A stretch of 64,000 bases of DNA from Marinobacter salexigens (lineage in GTDB: Bacteria; Pseudomonadota; Gammaproteobacteria; Pseudomonadales; Oleiphilaceae). A program made the position numbers and the translations under genes. Positions 1-7,964 of this stretch are shown piece after piece. The DNA lies in contig NZ_JAHKPV010000001.1 in assembly GCF_018860765.1 (NCBI RefSeq), positions 423,594 to 487,593 on the forward strand. Reading direction: 5' to 3'. How positions within the stretch are numbered: position 1 is the stretch's first letter; each line of letters opens with the position of its first letter. The notes beneath the pieces are model-generated. The model did no database searches. It was given only the letters and a program-made list of their open reading frames with translations, and was not told the origin of the DNA.

Positions 1-70
1 GAGAATATACGCCACCCTCCGTCCTTTTAACTCTTGCAATAAATCCAGAGGCAAACGGTTTTTGGCACTA

Positions 71-1177
71 TTAAGGCCCTAACTCCGGGGCCGGATCGGG
101 GCCGTCTTCTCGGAATTCGCTGGCAGATTTTCCGGTCCACTTTTTGAACGCGCGGCTGAAGTTGGAGAGATCGGCGTAGCCCAGTTCGTAGGCGATTTCG
201 CTCACGGATTGGTTGGTGTAGCGTAATAGCTGAATGGCGCGGTCTTTGAGCACGGATTCTACAATTTCACGGTAACTGGTTTCTCGTTCCGCCAACCGTC
301 TCTTTAGTGTTCTGGAGGAGACGCAAAAGCGTTCCGCCATGGCTTCAAGCGAAGGCAGCGGGCCGGGCATCATTCGCAGCATGTTGCGCACGGCCATGGC
401 AAGGTCGCCTTGGTCCTTGAGGGCCTTCTGTAATTCAAATTCACACTCATCTCTGGCCAGACGGGAAGCGTCTGCGTCGGCCAAGCGCATGCGCACATCC
501 AGCAGTGTTTTCGGGAACACCAGCATCTCATCAGGCTGGTCATACTGAAATTTGACCGGCAACTGATCTGCAAACTGGCGGTAATAGGCAGGCTCTGCGC
601 CGCTAAGGCGAACGTTTACGCCGGGAAGCTTGCCGTGATCAAGGGCAAATCCGCGTTTTTCAGCATCGCTACGGTCCAATAGCTGTTCAGTAAGCATGAC
701 CAGTGTGGCGCTGACGGTTTCTGCCAGAAACGGGGAGAGGCTTGGCACGTCGAACTCGGTGCAGAGCTTCACCAGTACGTGCTCACCAGTTTCTGACTGG
801 CTCATGCTCAAAAAGGGCGCTCGTAGCTGCAGGTAGCGGCGAACGGAGTCCAGCGCTCCAGCAAACGTAGGGCTGGTTAATGCAGCAAACCCAAGGGTGC
901 CGTGAATGGTTACCCGCAGTTCTCTGGCCAGCATGAAACTCAGCCCGTCTTTGCCAGCGAGTTTCAGTGCGCGCTCGGCCATAACCATGGCATCGGTAAC
1001 AAACACGCGGCTATCGTTGGCTTTTAGTTCTTCAGCATTAACGTTAAGGCCTTCATATAGCTGGCGATCGTTATGGCCAAGCTGCTGTACGGTTTTGGCC
1101 AACACCCGCATGTACACGCCAGGCACTAGGAAGAGTCCCAGCATTTGCCGTTCTTTTTCCGACCCGGAAATCGCCAT
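71..1177 (-). CDS. AraC-family transcriptional regulator (OruR-like)
   Basis: Predicted cytoplasmic DNA-binding regulator of about 368 residues. The first two thirds resemble the AraC-type ligand-binding domain found in OruR-like regulators, and the last ~85 residues form the double helix-turn-helix, ending in the typical signature around SEIAYELGYADLSNFSRAFKKW. I chose the ATG at 1177 (MAISGSEK), preceded by AGGG at suitable distance; a longer frame exists only from a TTG at 1246. A second regulator of the same family lies at 55976-57046. No ligand or target can be read from the sequence. The neighbouring gene is divergent, so the 240-base gap upstream may hold both promoters. Confidence 0.88.
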   Translation of the reverse strand: MAISGSEKERQMLGLFLVPGVYMRVLAKTVQQLGHNDRQLYEGLNVNAEELKANDSRVFVTDAMVMAERALKLAGKDGLSFMLARELRVTIHGTLGFAALTSPTFAGALDSVRRYLQLRAPFLSMSQSETGEHVLVKLCTEFDVPSLSPFLAETVSATLVMLTEQLLDRSDAEKRGFALDHGKLPGVNVRLSGAEPAYYRQFADQLPVKFQYDQPDEMLVFPKTLLDVRMRLADADASRLARDECEFELQKALKDQGDLAMAVRNMLRMMPGPLPSLEAMAERFCVSSRTLKRRLAERETSYREIVESVLKDRAIQLLRYTNQSVSEIAYELGYADLSNFSRAFKKWTGKSASEFREDGPDPAPELGP

Positions 1178-1417
1178 AGAGTGCCCTGTTCTTGCTTGAG
1201 TGCTGCTTGAGTGAAGCTTCTTAAAGACTCTAGCAGAAGCCAGCAATCATCACAGTGGGAGAGATTGCACACCAGACAGCGTCGCGCTGGCCAACTTCAC
1301 GCCACTTTCTCCTACCTGTCCTATTTTGAATGGTGAGCGGCCCGCTTTCGCATTCACCCCAACCGTCGACTCCAACACACTGGCTACATGACATCAGCCC
1401 ATGTGAGGAGTAGACCC

Positions 1418-2323
1418 ATGCTGAGTACTAAAACCGCCCCAAACCAAATTACCTTAGACAACCGAGCATCAAAAACGCCAGACAACGTCGATATCAAAGC
1501 CCAACGCATGGGTTTTGAGTTTGATGAGCAGGTTCCACAGTATTGGATGGAGGAGAGCCCCTTTTTTAGCCATCTAATGAATGCACTTTCGGTGCTCTTT
1601 CCACAGGGGGAACAGTTCTTTGTGGATGCTGTCCGTGCCTTCCGGGATGACATTGACGATCCGAAGTTGAAAGCCGAAGTACGGGGCTTTATTGGCCAAG
1701 AAGCCATGCACTCACTGGAGCATATGGCCATGAACCAGCATGTACGGGATCGCGGAATGCCGGTAGACGACATGGAAAAGCAACTGAACGTCGTTCTGAA
1801 TGTCGCCAAACTGTTACCAAAGCGCCATCAACTGGCCATTACCTGCGCCCTTGAGCACATAACCGCCATGATGGCGGATATGCTTTTGGAGCGCGACGAT
1901 GTGCGTGAGGGCATGCATGAGACCATGCGCCCGCTCTGGGCATGGCATGCTGTTGAAGAAACCGAGCACAAAGCAGTGGCTTACGATGTGTTCCAGCAGG
2001 TTGGCGGCACCTATGCCGAACGAACCTTTTATCTGGTCTTAAGCACGGCCGCTCTGGGTGTGGTGGCTTCGTATTTCACAGGTCGCATGGTGGCGAATGA
2101 CACCAAGGGTTTCTCGATTACCGATACTGGCAAGAGCTTGTGGCGCATGTGGGGCAAGAACGGTACTTTCTCAACCCTAATACCTACCTGGTTTGGTTAC
2201 TTCAAACCGGGCTACCACCCTTGGGACAATGACAACAGCGAGCTGATTGCGCGGTTCAAGGCTGAGATTCAGGCATACATCGCACCGGAGTACCAGAACG
2301 GGAATCGCAAAACCCTACAGTGA
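1418..2323 (+). CDS. Ferritin-like metal-dependent hydrolase (PF10118 family)
   Basis: Protein of about 301 residues resembling the 'predicted metal-dependent hydrolase' family PF10118. Two carboxylate/histidine motifs typical of a di-metal ferritin-like fold are visible: QEAMHSLEH near residue 100 and WHAVEETEHKAVAYDV near residue 180. I chose the ATG at 1418 because GAGGAG lies seven bases before it; an in-frame ATG at 1388 has no such site. The reaction is not known for most family members. It is divergent from the AraC gene and may be its target, which is only inference from position. It ends at a shared hairpin facing the next gene. Confidence 0.8.
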   Translation: MLSTKTAPNQITLDNRASKTPDNVDIKAQRMGFEFDEQVPQYWMEESPFFSHLMNALSVLFPQGEQFFVDAVRAFRDDIDDPKLKAEVRGFIGQEAMHSLEHMAMNQHVRDRGMPVDDMEKQLNVVLNVAKLLPKRHQLAITCALEHITAMMADMLLERDDVREGMHETMRPLWAWHAVEETEHKAVAYDVFQQVGGTYAERTFYLVLSTAALGVVASYFTGRMVANDTKGFSITDTGKSLWRMWGKNGTFSTLIPTWFGYFKPGYHPWDNDNSELIARFKAEIQAYIAPEYQNGNRKTLQ

Positions 2324-2336
2324 TTACGCAACACAA

Positions 2337-2363
2337 CAGGCCAGCAAAAACAACGCTGGCCTG
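2337..2363. terminator. Bidirectional hairpin terminator between convergent genes
   Basis: Perfect 9-base stem (CAGGCCAGC / GCTGGCCTG) with a 9-base A-rich loop, placed exactly between the stops of two converging genes. It lacks a clear T-run on the plus strand. Confidence 0.6.
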
Positions 2364-2364
2364 C

Positions 2365-3168
2365 TTAGCTCGCAGTCGAACCCTTCTGTTTATTCATCGC
2401 AATACCTTTGGCTTCGACAATACCCTTGCGCCACAACCGCCACTCACCGGGCTGGTAGATATCCCATTCCTCATCGCTGGTCAGCGGCTCGGTTACGATA
2501 ACGCTGACGATATCGTTTGGCGTGGTTTCAGATTCAAAATCCACAATCACGTCGGCATCTTTCAGCCTTGCGGGACCAAAAGGCGCACGGCGGGTAATGC
2601 TGGCCATTTTGGTGGTGCAGTAGGTGAACAACCAGTCGCCGTTGCTCAGCAAAAGATTGAAAACACCCTGTCCTGCGAACGTCTTCGAAAGTTCCACCAA
2701 TTGTTTCGTGACCGCCTCGGCCGGGTCATTCCTGTCACTATGGCTACGCAAATGGTTGAGGATTTCGCAGAACAACGCCTCGCTATCGGTGCCACCAACC
2801 GGCTCGTAAAACCCCGGTGAAGACTGGAACTCGGAAAGCTGGCCGTTGTGGGCAAACACCCAGTAACGGCCCCAGAGTTCGCGCATGAACGGATGGGTAT
2901 TCGCCAAGCAAATTTCGCCTACATTTGCCTGACGAATGTGGCAAATAGCCACTTCGCTTTTGATCGGGTGGGTCTGAACCACTTTCGCAAGCCGGGAGTT
3001 AGCGCTGGCATCCACATCGTGGAACGCCCGCACACCCCTACCCTCATAAAATGCCACTCCCCAGCCATCCTTGTGGGGACCAGTGTCGCCGCCTCTACGA
3101 GTCAGCCCGGTAAAGCTGAAGCAGAGATCGGTGGGTGTATTGGCACTCATAGCCAGCAGTTCACACAT
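2365..3168 (-). CDS. Class II glutamine amidotransferase, YafJ-like
   Basis: Protein of 267 residues with an N-terminal nucleophile glutamine amidotransferase domain covering most of the chain. The catalytic cysteine is residue 2 (MCELLAM), exposed when the initiator methionine is removed. Other family landmarks are HIRQAN, NTHPF, AHNGQL and GGTDSEALF, which line the glutamine pocket. It matches stand-alone YafJ-type proteins and lacks the sugar-isomerase or PRPP domains of GlmS and PurF. The acceptor of the released ammonia is unknown. It faces the preceding hydrolase across a hairpin and is followed upstream by an SDR gene on the same strand, 34 bases apart, so the two may be cotranscribed. 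Confidence 0.88.
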   Translation of the reverse strand: MCELLAMSANTPTDLCFSFTGLTRRGGDTGPHKDGWGVAFYEGRGVRAFHDVDASANSRLAKVVQTHPIKSEVAICHIRQANVGEICLANTHPFMRELWGRYWVFAHNGQLSEFQSSPGFYEPVGGTDSEALFCEILNHLRSHSDRNDPAEAVTKQLVELSKTFAGQGVFNLLLSNGDWLFTYCTTKMASITRRAPFGPARLKDADVIVDFESETTPNDIVSVIVTEPLTSDEEWDIYQPGEWRLWRKGIVEAKGIAMNKQKGSTAS

Positions 3169-3202
3169 AGAGCGAGGCAGTTCCTTGCGTTATTAAAGCG
3201 GG

Positions 3203-4018
3203 TTAACGATACAAACTCTTACCGGCGAAGCGCTCTACCAACGGCTGATAGGCCGAACCCAGCAAGCGGTTAATGGCATCGATTCCCCAAGCGTCGGACC
3301 CTACAAGAATGCGGGACTCGTTTTTGAGAATGCCTTTCACAATTGTTTCAGCCGCTTTTTCCGGCGTGGTCATCGCCAGTTTATCAAAACTAGTGCGCAG
3401 CTCTTCCGCACTCTTGGGCTTACTCATGCGCGCCGAGTTGGCAATGTTGGTGCGGATACCGCCCGGGTGTACGCAACTGACGGCAACCGGCTGTTTTTCC
3501 AGCTTCATTTCTTGGCGCAGGGATTCTGTGAATCCGCGAACTGCAAACTTGGCTGCATTATAGGCACTTTGCGTGGGCACACCGATTAGGCCAAATACAC
3601 TGGATATATTCACTACATGTCCATCACCAGACTCAATTAGGTGGGGCAGGAAAGCTCGGGTGCCGTGAGCAACGCCCCAAAAATCGATATCCATAATCCA
3701 GGCGAAGTCCTCGTCACTCATCTCTCTCACCGTTGCTGAAAGCGCAACGCCTGCGTTGTTGATGATCAGGTTGACCTGACCAAAATCTTTTACTACTTCT
3801 GCAGCATGGGCGTAAATGGCATCCCTGTCGCTTACGTCCAAATGATAAGTTCTAACTGGCGTGCCAGTAATGCCTGCAGCCGTTTCGGCCAGCCCTTCCT
3901 CGTTAACATCCGATAACGCCAGCCGGCAGCCCCGCGCCGCCAACGCTTTGGCGAGTGCTCGCCCGATTCCGGAACCTGCTCCGGTGACGACTGCGACTTT
4001 GTTTTTCAGATCTTTCAT
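3203..4018 (-). CDS. Short-chain dehydrogenase/reductase
   Basis: NAD(P)-dependent oxidoreductase of 271 residues with a single Rossmann domain. The cofactor motif TGAGSGIG is at residues 12-19, NNAG near residue 88, the catalytic serine in NISSVFG near 140 and the YNAAK catalytic pair near 154. This is the classical SDR layout. An acidic residue after the second strand (LSDVNEE) suggests preference for NAD, by family rule rather than proof. The substrate cannot be told from the sequence. It lies upstream of the YafJ-like gene in the same direction. A second SDR is at 46931-47683. Confidence 0.9.
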   Translation of the reverse strand: MKDLKNKVAVVTGAGSGIGRALAKALAARGCRLALSDVNEEGLAETAAGITGTPVRTYHLDVSDRDAIYAHAAEVVKDFGQVNLIINNAGVALSATVREMSDEDFAWIMDIDFWGVAHGTRAFLPHLIESGDGHVVNISSVFGLIGVPTQSAYNAAKFAVRGFTESLRQEMKLEKQPVAVSCVHPGGIRTNIANSARMSKPKSAEELRTSFDKLAMTTPEKAAETIVKGILKNESRILVGSDAWGIDAINRLLGSAYQPLVERFAGKSLYR

Positions 4019-4217
4019 GGGTATTGATCTCTTGTTGTGTGTTGTTCTGATTAAAGAAGATACTCTAACAACTGCCGCTGATCAGCCTATGGCTCTGAAT
4101 TAATGACTTGCACGACGCCCGGGCCACTCGGACTCAGCTCTCACTTTTGGGTACAATTCATCAACCGGGAGTTCAGTCTTCCGGGTTTCTTAAACCCTGA
4201 ACCTGCGGATCTTCTGT

Positions 4218-4676
4218 ATGGAATGGAGTCTTACACATTTTTGGCTAATTCTAGCCCTAGCGCTGGGTTTGGCTGAGCTGGCCAATGGCATATTTTTGCT
4301 GCTGGCGCTGGCTGTTGCAGCTGCTTTAACCGCCGCTCTGGCGTTCGTTGGCATGTCGTTCGAATGGCAACTGGTTGGCATGGGTGTGTTCTCAGGCCTG
4401 TTGGTTCCCATCGCCATCCGTTGGATTCGCCCACGCTTCTCCCCCAAGGGAGTGGCCTACGGAACCACCGGCACAGGCGTCGAGCAGGGCCTACGCTACC
4501 GCACCCTGAAAAGGGATTTTGATGGTGCCACGGGTATTAAGGTCAACGGCGACTTTTATCGCTTAAAAGACGAAAAGACCGGCGCCACCGACTTTCCTGA
4601 GGGAACCGACGTTATTTTCAAAAAGTTTGATGGCACAACAGCCATTGTCCAAACCGCTACACACAAGGAACAGTAA
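4218..4676 (+). CDS. NfeD-family membrane protein
   Basis: Protein of 152 residues. The first ~75 residues form two to three hydrophobic segments, and the C-terminal half is a soluble OB-fold-like NfeD domain (GTTGTGVEQGLRYRTLKRDFDGATGIKVNGDFY region shows the conserved glycine-rich strand pattern). Family members work with SPFH/stomatin proteins in membrane organisation. The next gene is exactly such a partner, starting two bases after this stop, so the pair is almost certainly an operon. This is the short, protease-less NfeD type. Confidence 0.88.
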   Translation: MEWSLTHFWLILALALGLAELANGIFLLLALAVAAALTAALAFVGMSFEWQLVGMGVFSGLLVPIAIRWIRPRFSPKGVAYGTTGTGVEQGLRYRTLKRDFDGATGIKVNGDFYRLKDEKTGATDFPEGTDVIFKKFDGTTAIVQTATHKEQ

Positions 4677-4678
4677 GC

Positions 4679-5713
4679 ATGGAATCCTATATCACACCGG
4701 GGCTGATCATCAGCCTGATTGTTGTCGCCATCGGCATTTTTGTTATCGCCAAAGGCTTGGTGATCGTTCGGCAGTCGGAAGTTATGGTTATTGAACGTTT
4801 GGGGTCGTTTAACCGCGTTCTGGAAAGCGGCGTGAACATCATCATTCCATTCGTCGAACGGCCCCGCCCCATCACCATGATTCGCTACGTGCGCATGGGC
4901 GAGGAATACCATCCGATGACCACCGATGAAGTCCGCATCGACCGCCGGGAAACGGTAATGGACTTCCCTGGTCAGCCTGTTGTAACCACCGATAACGTAA
5001 CGGTAAAAATCAATGGTGCTCTCTACTACCAGATCATTGATCCCCGCCGCGCTGTTTACGAAGTGGCGAACATGAGCCAGGCCGTTGAAGTATTAGCCAA
5101 AACCACCTTGCGTTCGGTGGTAGGCAAGATGGAGCTGGACAAACTGTTTGAATCCCGCTCTGAAGTGAACAATGCCATTCAGGCCGAGATGGAAGAGCCT
5201 GCGTCCAAGTGGGGCGTAAAGCTGACGCGGGTCGAAGTTCAAGACATCAGCATGCCGGAAGAAGTGGAAGAGGCCATGCGCCTGCAAATGGCAGCAGAAC
5301 GTAAGCGCCGTGCCACAGTTACTGAAGCGGAAGGTGAAAAGTCGGCAGCCATCGCCATGGCACAAGGCCAGCGCGAGTCCGCCATTCTCAACGCTCAAGG
5401 CGACAAGGAATCTGCCATCCTGCGCGCTCAAGGTGAGCAGGAGTCTATCCGTTTGGTACTGAGCGCCATGGGCGACTCTGAAGACAACAAGCAAACGGTT
5501 ATCGGCTATTTGTTAGGGCAGAGCTACATCAAGGTACTGCCAAACATGGCAAAAGACGGCGAGCGGGTGTTTGTGCCCTACGAGTCTTCAGCTCTACTGG
5601 GCTCCATGGGCATGTTCCGGGAACTGGCTGGCAGCCCGGAAGACGCGGTTCGCCAATCACTGCAGCGGGATGGCTTGCGTGGTGGATTGGTTGGCGGAGC
5701 GGGCAACGCTTAA
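4679..5713 (+). CDS. SPFH/stomatin-family membrane protein (QmcA-like)
   Basis: Protein of 344 residues with an N-terminal transmembrane segment (residues ~5-27), an SPFH/band-7 domain (~30-190) and a long alanine/glutamate-rich coiled coil (~195-265). That coil contains a short internal repeat with variants of ILxAQGxxES. Stomatin-like proteins form large membrane-bound rings and are linked to membrane microdomains and protease control. It starts two bases after the NfeD stop, in the standard NfeD-SPFH gene pair. Length and domain order match bacterial QmcA/YbbK. A hairpin follows the gene. Confidence 0.92.
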   Translation: MESYITPGLIISLIVVAIGIFVIAKGLVIVRQSEVMVIERLGSFNRVLESGVNIIIPFVERPRPITMIRYVRMGEEYHPMTTDEVRIDRRETVMDFPGQPVVTTDNVTVKINGALYYQIIDPRRAVYEVANMSQAVEVLAKTTLRSVVGKMELDKLFESRSEVNNAIQAEMEEPASKWGVKLTRVEVQDISMPEEVEEAMRLQMAAERKRRATVTEAEGEKSAAIAMAQGQRESAILNAQGDKESAILRAQGEQESIRLVLSAMGDSEDNKQTVIGYLLGQSYIKVLPNMAKDGERVFVPYESSALLGSMGMFRELAGSPEDAVRQSLQRDGLRGGLVGGAGNA

Positions 5714-5734
5714 CTGAACGTCGCATGTCCATGA

Positions 5735-5766
5735 TATACCTGCCTGACTCACGTCTGGCAGGTATA
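5735..5766. terminator. Bidirectional hairpin between convergent genes
   Basis: Perfect 10-base inverted repeat (TATACCTGCC / GGCAGGTATA) with a 12-base loop, lying between the SPFH gene and the converging transglutaminase-like gene. It lacks a long T-run, so its action as a terminator is inferred from place and symmetry. Confidence 0.5.
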
Positions 5767-5809
5767 CCAACTCCAGTATCCAAATAAATCCAGACAGCAA
5801 TCAACTGCT

Positions 5810-6526
5810 TCATCCTTTTAACTTCAAGCCATTATTGCGTATCCGCTGTACGTTCACATTCATCAGATGTCTTAGCACATAGCGATAGAGGACCTTTTTT
5901 AGCCCGCGCAAATTGCTGCCATGCTTGCTGTAGAACTCATCGGGGTTGTCAAAAACCCCAAAGTCGTCGGCAATACCCTCTGCCTGAATGTAGGTATCGT
6001 TTCCATCAAACTCATTGCTGGGCTTCTGCAGGCACGGCACAGAAATACCGTAGCCGCTAAAACTTGTCCGGTTCGGAAAAGCTTGTTGAATCTTAGCTAA
6101 AAAAACTTGATCGATGATGAACCCTTCGACGTTCAACCATTCGCCGTCCAGCAGAACTTCTACCCAACTGTGCAGGATGCGCTTCGGGGCGAAGGGCATA
6201 AGATATGCTGGGATCGCTCCACTCTGTAGTGCATTGAAAATGGTAAATCCATGGAAGCGACATGGGATGTCCAGAGCACGCAACAAAGCCATAAACAGCG
6301 TACCTTTAGTATTGCACTGCCCATAGCCGTTGGCTAAAACGTCACTCGCAGAAATGGAATCATCGCGGTTATATCCAAACTTTATTTCATCCCGCACAAA
6401 ATAATAGATGCTTTTCACAGCTTGCTTACGGGACAAGCTTCGCCAGCCCTGTCTATCGATCAAGTGTTGAATACTGGCGTGGCTGTAATTGAGAATCGCT
6501 GTTTCAGCTGTATATCGAACATTCAT
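5810..6526 (-). CDS. Transglutaminase-like cysteine protease-fold protein
   Basis: Protein of 238 residues with a transglutaminase-core domain. The catalytic cysteine lies in the motif GQCNTKGTLF near residue 93, the histidine in HSWVEV near 140, and an acidic partner region follows (EWLNVEG). No signal peptide is seen, so it is probably cytoplasmic. Many bacterial relatives are proteases or peptide-processing enzymes rather than cross-linkers; the substrate here is unknown. The start at 6526 is well supported by AGGAGG five bases upstream. An AraC-type regulator lies just upstream on the same strand, with a 64-base gap, and might control it. Confidence 0.82.
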   Translation of the reverse strand: MNVRYTAETAILNYSHASIQHLIDRQGWRSLSRKQAVKSIYYFVRDEIKFGYNRDDSISASDVLANGYGQCNTKGTLFMALLRALDIPCRFHGFTIFNALQSGAIPAYLMPFAPKRILHSWVEVLLDGEWLNVEGFIIDQVFLAKIQQAFPNRTSFSGYGISVPCLQKPSNEFDGNDTYIQAEGIADDFGVFDNPDEFYSKHGSNLRGLKKVLYRYVLRHLMNVNVQRIRNNGLKLKG

Positions 6527-6590
6527 ACTGACCTCCTATGGGTTAGGAGCACCATAGCGATCAATCGAGTATTGAAATTGAATAAACTGG

Positions 6591-7295
6591 CTAATTTAAA
6601 TCTTGAAAGCTGCTCAACAACTGGGTCCCTGTCATTCCAAACGTACTTTTTATCGTTCTGCTGAGGTGAGCACTGTCACTAAAGCCAGCTAAATGTGCCG
6701 CTTCAGTAGCGCTTTTGCCACGTTTAATCGTCTCAATGGCGCATATCAGCCGCCGCCACAATAGGTAAGGTCGCCACGCAATGCCCAACTCCGCTTTCAC
6801 CACATGTAAAAACCGACTCTCAGACAGTGCCAACCACTCAGCGACCTCTTTTGCTCGCCATGCTTCAGGCTTCATACAGTCAACACCAAAACACCGATTT
6901 AAACGCTCAAGCAATCTAGCGAGCCGCTCATCACGACAATGATATGGGTTGTTCTTCATTGCGCTCACCAGTTCGGGAAATTCCCCAAGTTGCTCGAAAA
7001 GTATCTCTAGTCGGGCATCTGCGTTCACGAATGGCAACCGCATGGGTAACTCACTTATAGCCTCACCCAACAGGCTTTCTGGCTCGGCCAGTATTACCCA
7101 GCCATTTGGCATGCTCAGTTGATGTATTTCATTGGGCTTGATCACAGCCCCACCTTTTAGCGACTGCTCATTCAACAAACTGTCTGCACTCGGCAGGCAG
7201 ACCTGCCACAAGGGATGCTTATGCGGTTCGGCATCAATCGAATGGCCGTAGGCAATGGCCATTCCGGGGGCGAAATAGGAAGCTCTTTGTATCAC
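6591..7295 (-). CDS. AraC-family transcriptional regulator with cupin-like sensor
   Basis: Protein of about 234 residues. The N-terminal part has histidines in a cupin-like arrangement (PHKHPLWQVCL), and the C-terminal ~95 residues carry the two AraC helix-turn-helix motifs (AKEVAEWLALSESRFLHVV and SATEAAHLAGFSDSAHLSRTIKSTFG). The start is uncertain: a GTG at 7295 or an in-frame ATG at 7262. It is shorter than the OruR-like regulators in this window and belongs to another subfamily. The transglutaminase-like gene downstream on the same strand is the most likely linked gene. Confidence 0.82.
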   Translation of the reverse strand: MIQRASYFAPGMAIAYGHSIDAEPHKHPLWQVCLPSADSLLNEQSLKGGAVIKPNEIHQLSMPNGWVILAEPESLLGEAISELPMRLPFVNADARLEILFEQLGEFPELVSAMKNNPYHCRDERLARLLERLNRCFGVDCMKPEAWRAKEVAEWLALSESRFLHVVKAELGIAWRPYLLWRRLICAIETIKRGKSATEAAHLAGFSDSAHLSRTIKSTFGMTGTQLLSSFQDLN

Positions 7296-7328
7296 GTTTG
7301 TTCTATAGGCCTAATTGCTCAATGAACA

Positions 7329-7922
7329 TCAACCCAACAGATTATCCAGAGGTTCCTCATAACTCGGTGCAAACACCTTCATAAAGTAAGTCACCTCAGG
7401 TAAACCTTCTTGCGCAAGCCTTTGCCGGATCTGTTTCTCAGCTGGCTCAAACTCCCGGTTTCCCGCACGTACTTCTGCTTGGCATTTTAACCAGGCCGAT
7501 AAGCGGTCCGCTGCTTTGATCAGTTCTCGATCCTCTGCAGGCAGTTGGAATTCCTGAAGGTAAGGCGCAAAATCCTCGCGCAGGTCGCCCGGTAGCAGTG
7601 CCAGTAGTTCAGCCTCCGCTTTGTGTTCAATATCGCCAAATGCCTCGCGCATAACCTTGGAGTGGTACTTCACAGGGGTAGGCATATCGCCTGTTATCAC
7701 TTCCGTTGCGTCGTGGTAGAGCGCGGCGGCGGCAATCCTGTCGGCATTCACCTTTCCACCGAAGTGGCGATTTCGGATGAGCGCTAGCGCGTGGGCCAGC
7801 GTGGCCACTTCCCAGGAGTGAGTTGCTACGTTTTCTTCAATGGCGTTGCGCATCAACCCCCAACGCTTAATCCAGCGCAAACGGGAAACATAAGCAAAAA
7901 AATGACTACTGGCCTTGGGCAC
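7329..7922 (-). CDS. yfbR: 5'-deoxynucleotidase YfbR
   Basis: HD-domain phosphohydrolase of 197 residues that removes phosphate from deoxyribonucleoside 5'-monophosphates. The metal-binding histidines and aspartates are visible in ENVATHSWEVATLAH (near residue 30) and LYHDATEVITGDMPTPVK (near 67), the latter being the hallmark of the YfbR group. Length equals that of the E. coli protein. Translation seems to start at a GTG at 7922 with AAGGAA upstream. The DUF748 gene lies 42 bases upstream on the same strand, so both could be on one transcript. Confidence 0.92.
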   Translation of the reverse strand: MPKASSHFFAYVSRLRWIKRWGLMRNAIEENVATHSWEVATLAHALALIRNRHFGGKVNADRIAAAALYHDATEVITGDMPTPVKYHSKVMREAFGDIEHKAEAELLALLPGDLREDFAPYLQEFQLPAEDRELIKAADRLSAWLKCQAEVRAGNREFEPAEKQIRQRLAQEGLPEVTYFMKVFAPSYEEPLDNLLG

Positions 7923-7964
7923 GCCTTATTCCTTTTGCATAGCATTGGATGACTTATGGACGCC